NCBI GenBank assembly: GCA_940337035.1
Contig: CALNHX010002991.1
Coordinates: forward strand, 62,001-126,000
Direction of reading: 5' to 3'
From: Agriotes lineatus
Lineage: Eukaryota; Arthropoda; Insecta; Coleoptera; Elateridae
Length of the DNA: 64,000 nt
Shown piece after piece: positions 44,566 through 55,432 of this stretch; position 1 is the stretch's first letter; every line of letters begins with the position of its first letter. The position numbers and the translations under genes were made by a program. The notes below the pieces were generated by a model. It did no database searches. It was given only the letters and a program-made list of their open reading frames with translations, and had not been told where the DNA came from.

Positions 44566-45081
44566 TTTCCTTTCGATATTTAACATTTTAATATTAACTA
44601 AGAAATAACCAATATAATGTAAACAAACAATGTGAAGTATAAAATATAACTTACTATCTAATATTGAACATTCAATTTTGGTACATTATTAAGTAAAAGG
44701 AATGAATGCTCGCGAGAATTGACTCCTTTGCGACCTTTTCGATCCTTGGATTCGATCCAAATCGATCCTGATCTGGATTCGTTCCTTTGTACTGAGTCCA
44801 ACCGGAACGACACATCACTACATTGGACACTTGCTATATCAATCTGTTTAATCAATAAGACAGTTTTGTTTGATCATTAGTCGGTTACTATTGTACATAA
44901 ATGCTTATAAAAAACAAACTACAGTCACTAACAGAGAAAATAAAGTGATATACAAAACAGTATTTGTTTCATTTAACATATTAATATCACCGTGATATTA
45001 TCACTTTATTAAGGTGTTACATTTTTACATTTTGAATCTAACAATTTGGATAATATAATGTGATTGATGTTTTTCTTTAAG

Positions 45082-47502
45082 GAGAACTTGTTCAAAGAAA
45101 TAATAATTTCTTAGATCAAAGCAGTACGTTCCCTATGTCAGTGGATAAACCAGAATTAGCCGTACCAGATAATGGTATGTTCATTTTTAATTCTATGTTG
45201 ACATTTTTTTAACAAAATTATTTTACAGGATGTAAAGTTAAAAATTGGCTGGAAAGCAGCATTTTTGCTCAAACTGGACCTGATCAGAACAATTTTTATT
45301 TTGCATCTAACTTAAATGAAAATTATGGTTCAAATCAAAACGAAGGTTCAGGTTCAATCATCCAAGGTATCCCTTCATGTTTTCTATCACTAAACCAAAA
45401 CGGTATTATTTATGATAACAATATCATAATACCCTCCAATCTCACTGGTAATATGGACACTAATATCAGCGACCTTAATCGAATGTGTGTGGGAGCTGCT
45501 ATGCCCTCTAATTTAAATACTAGTAATTGTTTGGACATGAATAATGAGAATGCATTAACTATAAATGCTAATAATATGGACATTGACTCTATGAAAGTGG
45601 TATACTGCGATTTGAAAAATGTCAACGTTGAAACTGAGAAAGTACCAAGTGCTGCTTCGAACGCTGACTCTGATTATGCACCCGAAGGACATAATTCGGA
45701 TGCTAATCAAGGTTCGTCAGAAAACAGCGACTCTGCATCTATTAAAAGACAGCAAAAAATGTCAACGAAGAGCAAACGAAAATTTTTGAGAAACATAGGT
45801 GAGACGTACACTACTTCAAGTGGTAAAGTAAAAAATAAGAGGTCACTTAAACCGCTGCAACCATGTAGGAATAAATGTATGGAAAAGCTCGACCAACAAA
45901 CTCGGCAAACTTTATTTACAGAGTATTGGTCATTAGGTAGCTATGATAAAAGAAAAGCGTATGTTGCGAATTTGATTAATATGAAAGAGAAAACAATTCA
46001 AAGAGTGAAAGAGCCTGGGAAGAAGCATAAAAATAGAAACCTTTCCTACACATATAATTTCAAGTACGAAAATCGAAACATAACAGTCTGTAAGACTTGT
46101 TTTTTAAAGACCTTAGACGAAACTCCAAAATTTGTACAAGTTGTCATGAATAATAAGCTGAAATCAGTATCTGGCACCATCCATTCTGATCTACGGGGTA
46201 AACATTCCCCCTCAAACAAATTGAATGAGGAAAAGGTGACGGAAATTAGGGATCACATCCTGTCATTCCCAGCTGATGAATCACATGATTCAAGGCGACA
46301 TACGTCCAAAAAATATTTGGGCAGCAACTTAAACCTAACAATTATGTATGAACTATACTGTGAGAGCGTAACAAAACCGGTGTCTAGGCCTGTATATATT
46401 AGAGAATTTCATAAATTAGGTTTGAAGTTTAAAAAACCCGCAATCGATAATTGTGCAACTTGTGACAGATTGACTGTGACTCTGAGGAATTTAGATGACC
46501 ATTTGAAGGCTGAAGAGGAACTGAAGTTAAGCAAACATCATGAAGAAACAGACTTGGCGTATGATTAAAAAAACATGAGAAGGAAGAAGCTAAAATTCAA
46601 ACAAATTTAAAAGTATACACCTTCGATTTACAACAAGTATTACCAACACCTTTTTTGACTAGTGGCAACGTCTTCTATAAAAGACAACTTAGCACTTACA
46701 ACTTAACCGTTTACGATTGCATTACGGGTAGCTCACATCATTATATGTGGCACGAAGCAGTTGCTCGAAGAGGCTCAAATGAAATTGCTTCCTGTCTTTA
46801 TAATTTTATTTTAAATGTTATGCCATCGAATATTGAACACGCAATTTTTTACTCAGATACGTGCGGTGGGCAGAACAAAAACTCCACCGTCATAGCAATG
46901 TTTACTTATGTGCTGAGTAAACATCCCACACTCCAGATACTTGAGCATAAATTTCTGACATACACATATGGAGTGCGATACTGATCACGCTGCAATTGAA
47001 CGGAAGAGTAAGCGAGCCCCATTTCACACGCAAATACCCCGAGACTGGTACAATTTAGTCAGATTGTTGGGAAGGATGGAAAAATTCTAAGTCGTAGTAG
47101 TTGAACAAAACATGGTATTTGATTTTGCTGCCCTCATTGGACGATGTGGTTTATTTTTGAAAAAGAAGTTAGATGAGGGTAACAAATTTAATTGCAGGGT
47201 TACGATTTGCAAAAGACATTGGAATAATTCTCTATAAAAGGGTGCTTCTAGAAGATAGTCCGTTCAACAGAATTGATTTCAATAAGAAAAAAACGGGACA
47301 ACATGCTGTGGTATTAAAACTAGCTTATGAAAAGCCTATACCAATAAGTTCGAAGAAAAAAGATAATCTACTCAGTTTATTAGCTCAAGTGGATCAAGAT
47401 GTTCGTAAATTTTATGAGAACTTGGATGCAATATACATGAATAAAGATATTGACCTAGATCTTGATAGACTTCTCAGTGAGACCGAAGACAATGACCTGT
47501 AA
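45082..47502 (+). pseudogene. Multicopy insect DDE-like transposon gene, spliced, frameshifted
   Basis: An exon ending at 45174 joins the large exon at 45229 across a 54-nt intron (GTATGT...TTTTACAG) in frame. The large frame (to 46568) has an Asp/Asn-rich N-terminus, a basic KRQQKMSTKSKRKFLRNIGE patch, a cysteine pair region (TVCKTCFLKTL) and NCATCDRL. A shift at the A-run near 46567 leads to TFDLQQVLPTP, FYKRQLSTYN, WHEAVARRGSNEIASCL and YSDTCGGQNKNS. Another shift near 46970 gives DHAAIERKSK. The C-terminal part is at 47173-47502, again shifted near 47240. Asp in DLQ and in SDTCGGQN would be catalytic candidates. I know this as a widespread unnamed family in insects and cnidarians; the transposase role is inferred. 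Confidence 0.75.
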
Positions 47503-48327
47503 GATTATTAACCAATAGAATTGTATACATATTAGGTATCTAACTTACGATATTACCATTTAAATACCTTTAGTATGTTATTGTCAAATTCAATGTTTAG
47601 TTTTTCTTCAATAAAGATGTGTTGTGTTATCTATTTAAATTAATTATCTTGACATAAATGTTCTCATTTTTAGAACCATGTCGACACATATACATGGTAT
47701 ATGTATAAATAAGAGGCCTTAATAGTTTTGTGTTGTCTGTCAGATGCATTCGAAAAATCACCGAAAGTTATAAATGTCTATCGATCCGAGGTAAATTGTG
47801 CGTGTCAATCACGCTTTTTCCTAGACAATGTATTTTTGCTTTAAATATTGAGTTCCGTTCTCAAAATTATAATCCACCGTTATGCTAAACTTGCAGAATT
47901 GAATATCATTGAGAAAGCAGGACAGAAAACTGTATTCCTCCCATGCTGGGGTACTTCCCACATAATTAGTTTGAAGGTGTTCTATCTACTCCTAAAATTA
48001 TGTCCACATCTTTTTGATCACCCTGTCGTCCCTGTCTATATAAATATAAGTCAAATAGCCCAGACATATTAGGGTTTGACCTTGAAAAAAATAATGTAAA
48101 TCTGAAAATTGGTAGAAATAATCTATTTAGTGTACTGAACAACATACCAAAAGTCCTAAGCGGTCCTATGTCGGCTTCATGATGAAAAAAGGCATAGGCG
48201 GGTATTTCGGGTTTATACAGGATATTATTCTACATATCGTGTTTTGCCATCAATATATAACTTAATAGGTATATATATCTCACTATTCATGTATTTTATA
48301 TCATACATGTATACAATAATAATAATA
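47503..48327. other. Spacer after the DDE-like gene
   Basis: A possible poly-A signal (AATAAA) at about 47611. A 74-codon frame at 47848-48072 is not recognised. Nothing else is supported. Confidence 0.35.
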
Positions 48328-48752
48328 ACTAGCAACCAGTGAGACAAATGTCTCATTTAATAAAACAAAAAAGACCGTTTTTCAAATAGAACGCGCTTTC
48401 GAGAAATCACGTGATTTCTCGAAAACCGGAATTGTCACGTGATTGAAATTCGGTTTCTGACCTGACATAATCATTCCAAACAAATAACTTTAATAACTTT
48501 TTTCTCTATCTCTTACGGTTTGGCTGCTGAAACAGCGTCCCGGACGGACCAGCGTCCCGGACGGACGAAAATCACGTGATTTCTCGAAAACCGGAAGTGT
48601 CACGTGACTGAAATTCGGTTTATGATCTGACATGACCATTCCAAACATATAACTTCCATAACTTTTTTCTCTATCTCTTACGGTTTGGCTGCTGAAACAG
48701 CGTCCCGGACACACAAAACAGCGTCCCAGACAAGCCTATTATATAATATATG
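48328..48752 (+). repeat. Dispersed repeat with internal 165-bp tandem unit, copy 1
   Basis: Begins ACTAGCAACCAGTGAGACAA and ends in TTATATAATATATGGA. The segment TTTCTCTATCTCTTACGG recurs 165 bp apart (48501, 48666). AAATCACGTGATTT is a perfect palindrome in each unit. A shorter copy with one unit lies at 51389-51602. The ACTAGC start and TATATA end resemble the repeat at 6212. Confidence 0.8.
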
Positions 48753-48959
48753 GATCTTTGTTCCACCAGAAGCTTATTTAGTGTTTGGAAAAAGGTCAAA
48801 AAAGGTAAAAGCAAAATTTAAAAAAATGTTACATACAATATATTTTTATTTTAGAATAAAACTCGAAAACTTAGTGTCGACAAAATGAGTAGAACCGGAA
48901 CCTAGAACAAATTAAATCTTGTTTTCCTTTCTTTCGTTTTAAGTATAATATGGTTGCTT

Positions 48960-49610
48960 ACTTATATTTCGTCTTGATCATCGTCGACTTCAACTTCATT
49001 TACTGGAGTATCGTAACTGCAGCTTCGACCCCTGCAATTTATGCACATTATTGAGCAAGCAAGGCCTGCAGTTCTACATGAACACCGAGCCCCGCATTCA
49101 GATTTACACCCACAGGATACCATCTGCAACAGTTCATTTTTTTCTTGATAGCTTCATGTCGGAGAACTGCAACCGAAGACTGCCTTCATCGCATGGTTGC
49201 CTAATTCCATTGCATTATGACAATTAATAGTTTGATCTCCAACAAACCCAGATGATAAAGACCGTAAGGAACTACATTCCTGCTTAGGAGAGCGGGTCGA
49301 CAGCCAATTTATAAAAAAGTTCAAATATTTTGCATCCACTGATCTTCTTGAATCTCTAAGTTCAACGTGTTGTTTTGTTGAAGTTCTAGTAATACCAGTC
49401 AGTTCAACGGAACTACAAATTTTAAGACATCCACGAAAAGAGAGCACGAAATATGCTAGCTGACTATCAGATATACCACGGCCATGAGTGAGACCTCCCT
49501 GAACTTTTCAAAGGCGCATCAAAGACTGTTCGATCGCCATATCTGTTGAAAGTTTACGTGCAGAAAATGACACATCTGAATCATAAAGCTGATTTTGTTT
49601 ATAATCTTTT
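48960..49610 (-). pseudogene. Cysteine-rich multicopy insect element protein, C-terminal half
   Basis: Minus strand: SARKLSTDMAIEQSLMR, GGLTHGRGISDSQLAYFVLS, then the frame at 49447-49154 with GITRTSTKQHVELRDSR, FFINWLSTRSP and GFVGDQTINCHNAMELGNHA. A separate frame (49140-48967) reads MVSCGCKSECGARCSCRTAG and CSIMCINCRGRSC, a dense Cys cluster that may bind zinc. I recognise the order of blocks from an abundant, unnamed insect repeat-encoded protein. Function unknown. Stops and shifts show it is dead. Confidence 0.7.
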
Positions 49611-50315
49611 AAATAAATATTTGCCTACCACCATATACTTTCCTTCACTAAGTAGTTTATTACAGTAAAAACAAACGTTTTCCATTATTATCACCAATTT
49701 ATATCAATAACATCACAAAAAATTACGCGCGTATAAGTTACACAGTAATGCAAGTGCAGTCTGCTGTAGACACGCACTGATTTATAGTTTAGCCACGTTG
49801 TTACGCCCTTCGATCTTTCTGCGGTAAGCAGAATTTGTCAAAGAGCATAATATATTTCAATTAAAAGAAATATGAACTCAGTTGGTAATTACCATTACAT
49901 TCATAGAGGTCAATTGCAAATTATATGCGTTATTATTAAGGAAAAAACTTTTTTAATTTTCTTTTGTCAAAAATTACATGAAGCCGGCATATTTCGCTTT
50001 AGGACTTTTGGTATGTTGTTCAGCACAACAAATTTAATATTCCTACCGATTTTTAGATTTACATTATTTATTTCTAGGTTTTGGTAAAATTTAATCTAAT
50101 ATGTCTGGGCTAAAATATTATACGTGAACTTCTACATCACCAGGTTATTATGCGAATACGGTTGCAAAAGTGTATGCACACGGTAAGTAAGAAGTAGTGA
50201 TTTAGATATCTACCAAACCGGCCCTCTTCGAACTCGAAACCACATATTCTTGTTTAGTTTATATCTACATATGCTGTTTTGTCATAGTAATTATTTATCA
50301 GAAAATACATATTCC
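49611..50315. other. Unassigned AT-rich DNA
   Basis: No gene or border found. A 71-codon frame at 49872-50087 is hydrophobic and Phe/Ile-rich without motif. Confidence 0.35.
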
Positions 50316-50595
50316 GGGAAATTGCAAAAAGTTATATGCCAACTTATATCCTTTTGCTATTTCATAAAATGAATAAAAGGAAATGCGATAAGGTATAAGT
50401 TCCGTATTTATTTATTTTCTAGTAGAAATAGTTTTAGAATCAATAGCAAAGCAAGCTGTAGTCAATAAATTGACTTGATTCTTTTGATTGCCAGCGAAAA
50501 GAATTAAATGTTCTAAAATCTCCAGCAAAATAGTTTTTTGATGTTCCTGTAAAATGATCACTTTTGACTTATATCCTTTTGCCTTTTCACTTCAG

Positions 50596-51210
50596 ATATG
50601 AGGTCACGTAGAGGAGAAAAACCTTATAGTTGTTCTGAATCTTATATTATAAGAGCTGATGCCGGTCGCCGGCCGACCGACCGAAAGCAAGTGGCGCGCA
50701 GCATGAACGCGCACAAGTGGGGACGCAGCAAGCATTTGTATTGTTAACGCTGGCAGGGCCGGACGTAGGCTGGCTGCCGCCTTGAGCAAGCATTTTTATT
50801 GTTAACCGTTTCTTTACGCTGGCACGGCCAGACGTAGGCGGGCCAACGCGTTCTAGTGTGAATATAAAGCTACACAAAAAGGTATCTTAGTTGCTCATAT
50901 GAAAAATCATGCAGGGGAAAAGCCTTATAGTTGTTTTTAGTGTGAATATAAAGCAGTAGAAAAACAAAATTTAGTTATACATATGAGAACTCATTCAGGA
51001 GAGAAACCCTATGACTGTTCTCTGTGTCACTACAGAAGTACCAAGAAAAGTTATGTAGATAGACACAAGCGTTTGCATACAGCAGAAAACCCTTAAAGTT
51101 GTTCTGAATGTGAATATACAGCTACAATGAAACACAGCGTTGTACATTTGAAGCTTCATACAGGAGAAAAGCGTTATAGTTCTTCTGAGTGTGAATATAA
51201 AGCAGTAGAA
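50596..51210 (+). pseudogene. C2H2 zinc-finger gene copy B, 3' part
   Basis: After the ATAT duplication the frame resumes with ATGAGGTCACGTAGAGGAGA and the linker GEKPYSCSE. It is cut by a Helitron-like element (50640-50856) exactly between GAA and TGT of the finger. It goes on with CEYKATQKGILVAHMKNH, a finger with an in-frame stop (YSCF*CEY), YDCSLCHYRSTKKSYVDRHK and later fingers with lost cysteines. The order matches fingers 5 to 9 of copy C. It ends at about 51210 in a repeat shared with 11100. Confidence 0.9.
50640..50856 (+). mobile_element. Helitron-like non-autonomous element, copy 2
   Basis: TC at 50640 preceded by A, CTAG at 50853-50856 followed by T, and an AACGCGTT palindrome just inside the 3' end, as in copy 1 (27255-27496). 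The zinc-finger sequence on the two sides joins as GAA TGT GAA with no duplication. About 25 bp shorter than copy 1 because of internal deletions. Confidence 0.85.
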
Positions 51211-51388
51211 AATAGATATTTATGCATTAAGGGAGATATGAATATGTTTTTTCCCTGAGGTCCCGAAGTCTGTAAGGCAACATCAGCCGTTGCTAGGTAA
51301 TTTACAATAAAACTGTACAGGAATAATAATAATATAATAATGGTGAGGCACTAACACCCCATGAAGGAGCTTGGCCTATTAATATTAA

Positions 51389-51602
51389 ACTAGCAACCAG
51401 TGAGACAAATGTCTCATTTAATAAAACAAAAAAGACCGTCCCGGACGAATCAGCGTCCCGGACGGACGGAAATCACGTGATTTCTCGAAAACCGGAAGTG
51501 TCACGTGACTGAAACTTTTTTCTCTATCTCTTACAGTTTGGCTGCTGAAACAGCGTCCCGGACACACAAAACAGCGTTCTAGACAAGCCTATTATATATA
51601 TG
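51389..51602 (+). repeat. Dispersed repeat, copy 2 of the 48328 family
   Basis: Same start (ACTAGCAACCAGTGAGACAA), one central unit with the ATCACGTGAT palindrome, same end (TTATATATATGGA). The tandem duplication of copy 1 is absent, so the unit number varies. Confidence 0.8.
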
Positions 51603-51964
51603 GATGGATTAATATTTTTCGAATGTAATTATTGATGATCACTGGCGTAGATAAATCGTTTCTCTAGGGTCGTAACACAAAAACATTTTTACCAGGTTTT
51701 AATTACTCACAAAAAATTACGAACGTAAAATATATAGACAAAAAATCAAGATTCTTTACTTAGATTAATTAACATTAAGAACAAATATCAAACCATTATG
51801 TCAGAAGCAGTAAAAAATAAAAAATATTTTTATTGGTGAGATAGATTTATAAGGCAAAATATAGCTTAAAACTTATATAAATTCGTACAAAATAGCAACA
51901 TAAAATATCAAAACATTACTTGCTGAACTAGAACTAAATCAAAATTTTTCTGAAAGTCGATAAA

Positions 51965-52645
51965 GACACTAAATAACTAATTCTATATGCCGTCTCTGTA
52001 GACTAACAAACCTATTTGATACAGCATCAGGACATATTTTTATATCTCTATGAATATGCATCAATCCTAAGCGTACAAGTTTCTCCTGACCCATGGTTGA
52101 CCGATGACCGTACCTAGCCAAGTCTTGAGCCTTTTTAGTGACGAGAAACTTCTTTCTGCATTCGTTACACTTACTGGCAATACACATATTAATTTAAGAG
52201 CTAAATATATTCGAGGATATATGTCCGGATCGCACAAATTCAAGGTTTCGATCGCAGCTTCGAGAAGGCTATCACCCTTAAAATTACTCCATTTATTTTT
52301 CCAAAGTTCTAACTCGGTTTCTAGAGTAGCTAATATTATATCCTTGCTTTCATTAATGAATTTTGACAAATTTTCGTCTAGGTATATTATTTTTAATGGT
52401 TATAATGTCATCGTCTGATGTTTTAAGTATTTACGAAGTTATTAAACTATTGATTTCAAGAGCTGTGAATACCTCTAATTTAAAACTAATATTTAGGTCT
52501 TGGATGACATCATCCAGAACACGGATAAAGCAGCAAAGCCTAAAATAATCGACAGGATTATTTGTGTTAACGTTAGGCTGATGTCTTTGTCTTGAATTTA
52601 TCCGGGAAATCAGTAAATGAATATTCATTTTTTGTGTAGTTCGTC
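51965..52645 (-). pseudogene. hAT-like transposase remnant, C-terminal part
   Basis: Minus strand: NSRQRHQPNVNTNNPVDYFR at about 52600 (the PR.xxRQ..R.N....DY block). Then the frame from 52369 with WKNKWSNFK and VLPVSVTNAERSFSSLKRLK, the hAT dimerisation signature (ERSFS.LKRIKT.LR), and in a shifted frame LVRLGLMHIHRDI near 52050. This is the C-terminal third of the hAT family related to the 52-kDa repressor/THAP-like proteins. The catalytic DDE core is not in the window. Confidence 0.85.
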
Positions 52646-53037
52646 TGCGCCATCAAATATTACTTTGAAACAAGTCATAATTTTCCCTTTTTTAAGTAGT
52701 ATTGGTATAATATTTATTTCTGAGGCTTTCACGGCCATTGTCATTAAGTAACAAACGACTTCAGGAATTGGACCGTGTCATGATTGAGATCGAAGACCTC
52801 AACGTTTCGCCCACATTCGTAAGGGGCTTCATCAGGAGAAAAAAGTGTTAACTACGCCAGAGGCGCAACTATTTGCAAGGCAAGGGATAGAAGAGCACGG
52901 TAACTCAACGTGTTAACCACTCCAGAGGCGAAACTCGACTAACTATCGGAAGGAGAAAGGCGAGAATTTATAGGCAAGCGCAGTCGCGGTTCAGAAAATG
53001 ACGTCGCGGTTCAGTGGTGGTGGGCGGGGCTTAGGAA

Positions 53038-53349
53038 TTAGCGCTTTCCACATAGAAGGAAGGGGAAAGCCTTCGTCCCGATTGAGACTGTTAGGGTGTC
53101 TATAGATCTCAATGGCTTCGCGAATCTTTCTGCTAAAGAAGAATGGGGATTTACAGATGATGGAAGTTTAATAAAAAAGGATCTTATGACCAGTATCGCG
53201 TTGGTGTTCGGCGATGGCTGATGATGAAACGGGATCGACTTGAGACAGCGCTGGTGCTCAGAGATGCGAGTTTTCACTGAACGACCTGTTTCACCAATAT
53301 ATACAGCATTACAAGAGCAAGGGACTCTATAAACACCTTTAGATGACAT
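53038..53349 (-). pseudogene. GIY-YIG endonuclease domain of the Penelope-like element
   Basis: GVYRVPC and VYIGETGRSVKTRISEHQR give the G-[VI]-Y ... Y-I-G core, and the Arg in TGR is the conserved catalytic one; the SRISEH-like helix follows. The Cys pair PCSC fits the zinc-binding motif known in Penelope GIY-YIG domains. The C-terminal third of the frame is degenerate. Confidence 0.9.
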
Positions 53350-53806
53350 AGTGCTTAATTTCTCTTTAGATGAAGGAAGAACCTGTGAGATTTGCTCGGA
53401 GGTTTGAATACTGTTTTAATGTTTTGTTTTCGAAGAAACTTTCCTACGCGGTCGGTGACTTGGTGGATATAGGGAAGAAAGATTTGCTGCAAGAGGATCG
53501 GGTTTTGGAGATTTTGGGTGGCCGTGGATGAAGATGGCGATTGATGGCAGACTGTATATCCCTAGCACGGTAACCGCTATTCCTAAGAGCTTTCCGAATG
53601 TGGTTTACTTCAGCGTGGACATTATCGGGTTGGGATATGGAAACAGCCCGGTGTACAAGCGAATAGATAACAGAAAGTTTTTGTGTAGGATGATGGTGGG
53701 AATCGGCATGTAGATAGCGATCAGTGTGAGTCAGTTTGCGATATACAGAATGACCAAGTTTGCCACTGGGTTGGCGAGAGACCTGTACATCTAAGAAAGG
53801 AAAAAA

Positions 53807-54330
53807 TCTGGTGTGATACACTCACACAACTTCCTTTTACAGTGTTCTTATAATTAGTCAAAAATTTCATTTTTAATTTTTAGCCATTTGTCAAAAATTT
53901 TAAAAAATTACAAATACTACAAAAACGGTACAAAATAGAGCGTTAGTTGAAAAGACAAATTTTCTCTAGAATTTTAAGGTGAATTCAAAAATGTAATAAT
54001 ATACCGGGTGTTTTATTTAAAATAGGAGTTAATAAAAAAAATAGAAAAAAAAACAAAAGAAACCCACTTTAGAAGTATTCAACTGGAAAATCACCTATTT
54101 CACATCAATACACATTAAAAATGTAGTAAAAATGTAGTTTAAAAAAAATCGTTAGAGCCGTTTTTGAAAAAATCGAAAAAAACTGAAAAATCACAAGAGT
54201 AAACACCTACTTCCAGTTATGCGATTTTCTTCAAAAGCTTGCTGTCTCATCTACATAGTACACAAAACTTATATATGAAGTTTCAACGCCATACCTCTTT
54301 TCGTTTTTGAGATATTCTGTTCACAGACAG

Positions 54331-54362
<32 letters not shown>

Positions 54363-54490
54363 AGACAGACAGACCAATGAAAAATATATGTTTTTTGGGA
54401 TCAGGGGACTCTAAAACGTGAAGATCTGTTGAAAACTCAATTTCGAATTTTTGGGGTGAATCCAATACTTCCTTTATAGTAAAAGGAAGT
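53807..54490 (-). repeat. 684-bp dispersed element, copy 2, inside the Penelope-like RT
   Basis: Reverse copy of 2272-2953. It is flanked by AAAAAA on both sides (53801-53806 and 54491-54496). Removing it with one A6 rejoins the RT frame (Asn-Gly-Phe-Phe-Pro-Phe-Leu-Asp). The borders therefore are exact: TCTGGTGTGATA at the left and GGAAGT at the right. Confidence 0.92.
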
Positions 54491-55432
54491 AAAAAACCGT
54501 TACTTTCCATCTCCATGGTAAAATTAATGTCTGGATGTTGACTATTGAGATGATTTAAGAAGACGGGTAACGTGTCTTTACCATGTGGCCAAATAATAAA
54601 GGTATCGTCAACGTATCGGAACCAAACCTTAGGTTTCAATTCTGCAGATTCCAGAGCTACGGTTTCGAAAGCTTCCATGAAGATATTGTCAACGACAGGT
54701 GAAAGAGGAGAGCCCATGGTCGCACCAGAGATTTGTTTAAAGAACTGGCCTTGAAATAGGAAGTAAGTGGAAGAGAGGCATTTTTCTATCAGGGCAGGTA
54801 GACTTGAAGACGTCTCCCTATGCTCTGATAACAACTGCTGGGTTATGACTATGGAATCCGGAATAGGAGCTTTGGTATACAGGGAAGTGACATCAAAACT
54901 CACAAGTAAATCCTCAGGTTCAACGCTTATATTGGATATAAGTTCAGCGAATGAACTGAATTGCGAACATACTAGGGAGACTTATCAGTAAACTTTCTGA
55001 GGATAGTGGTTACGTATTTAGCTAATGGGTAAGTAAGGGAATGTATGGTACTGAGAACGGGCCTGAGGGGAATGTCTTGTTTATGGACCAATCAACTTAT
55101 TCGCACGAATACCGGGATGGAAAAGACCGAGAAATACTGCCACACGCAATTCAACTCAGGTTATCAAAATCTCCCAAAAATTGGGGAAGGTCCACCAGAA
55201 AAACTATTGGAATGCAGAGTGGTCTAAATTGATAGCAACATAACTGTAATATGCTGAAAAATATTATCACAAGTTGAAAATAGGGTTGCCTAGCTACTCA
55301 GGGGCCAAATGTACTGAATAAAATGTTAATATGGTTGCCTACCTTTCCAGGGAAGAACATACAAATTAAATGCTTAAAATAAAATTCAACTAGTTATTTC
55401 AAATACTGCATGCGAACTACAAATTATGCGTA

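Larger units (their letters stand above)
31762..50595. mobile_element. 18.8-kb composite insertion in zinc-finger copy B, ATAT duplication
   Basis: The ends are inverted repeats of about 28 bp (CTGTGGCAAAAAGG at the left; the complement of CTGAAGTGAAAAGG at the right; then TATAAGTC in both). ATAT flanks both ends (31758-31761 and 50596-50599). Skipping the whole insertion rejoins the finger (CAT ATG AGG). The simplest reading is a modest MITE later inflated by nested elements (MULE, CR1, palindromes, others). Subterminal GTATAAGT / ACTTATAYCCTTTTGC words at about 32055-32075 and 50340-50360 support this. A single giant element is the alternative. Confidence 0.7.
52730..55085 (-). mobile_element. 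Penelope-like retroelement (RT plus GIY-YIG), split by a 684-bp repeat
   Basis: Minus strand: an RT entry block (PLRPVLSTIHSLTYPLAKYV) near 55075-55015. Then SFDVTSLYT near 54900, GATMGSPLSPVVDNIFMEAF and FRYVDDTFIIWPHGKD (catalytic Asp pair). The coding sequence is cut at 54497 by an inserted repeat and resumes at 53806 with FPFLDVQVSRQPSGKLG and the thumb. The GIY-YIG endonuclease frame follows at 53349-53038 (KGVYRVPCSCNAVYIGETGR). The 3' region has a hammerhead-like segment (52803-52836). RT plus C-terminal GIY-YIG is the defining Penelope arrangement. Frame breaks between RT and endonuclease make it non-functional. Confidence 0.92.
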
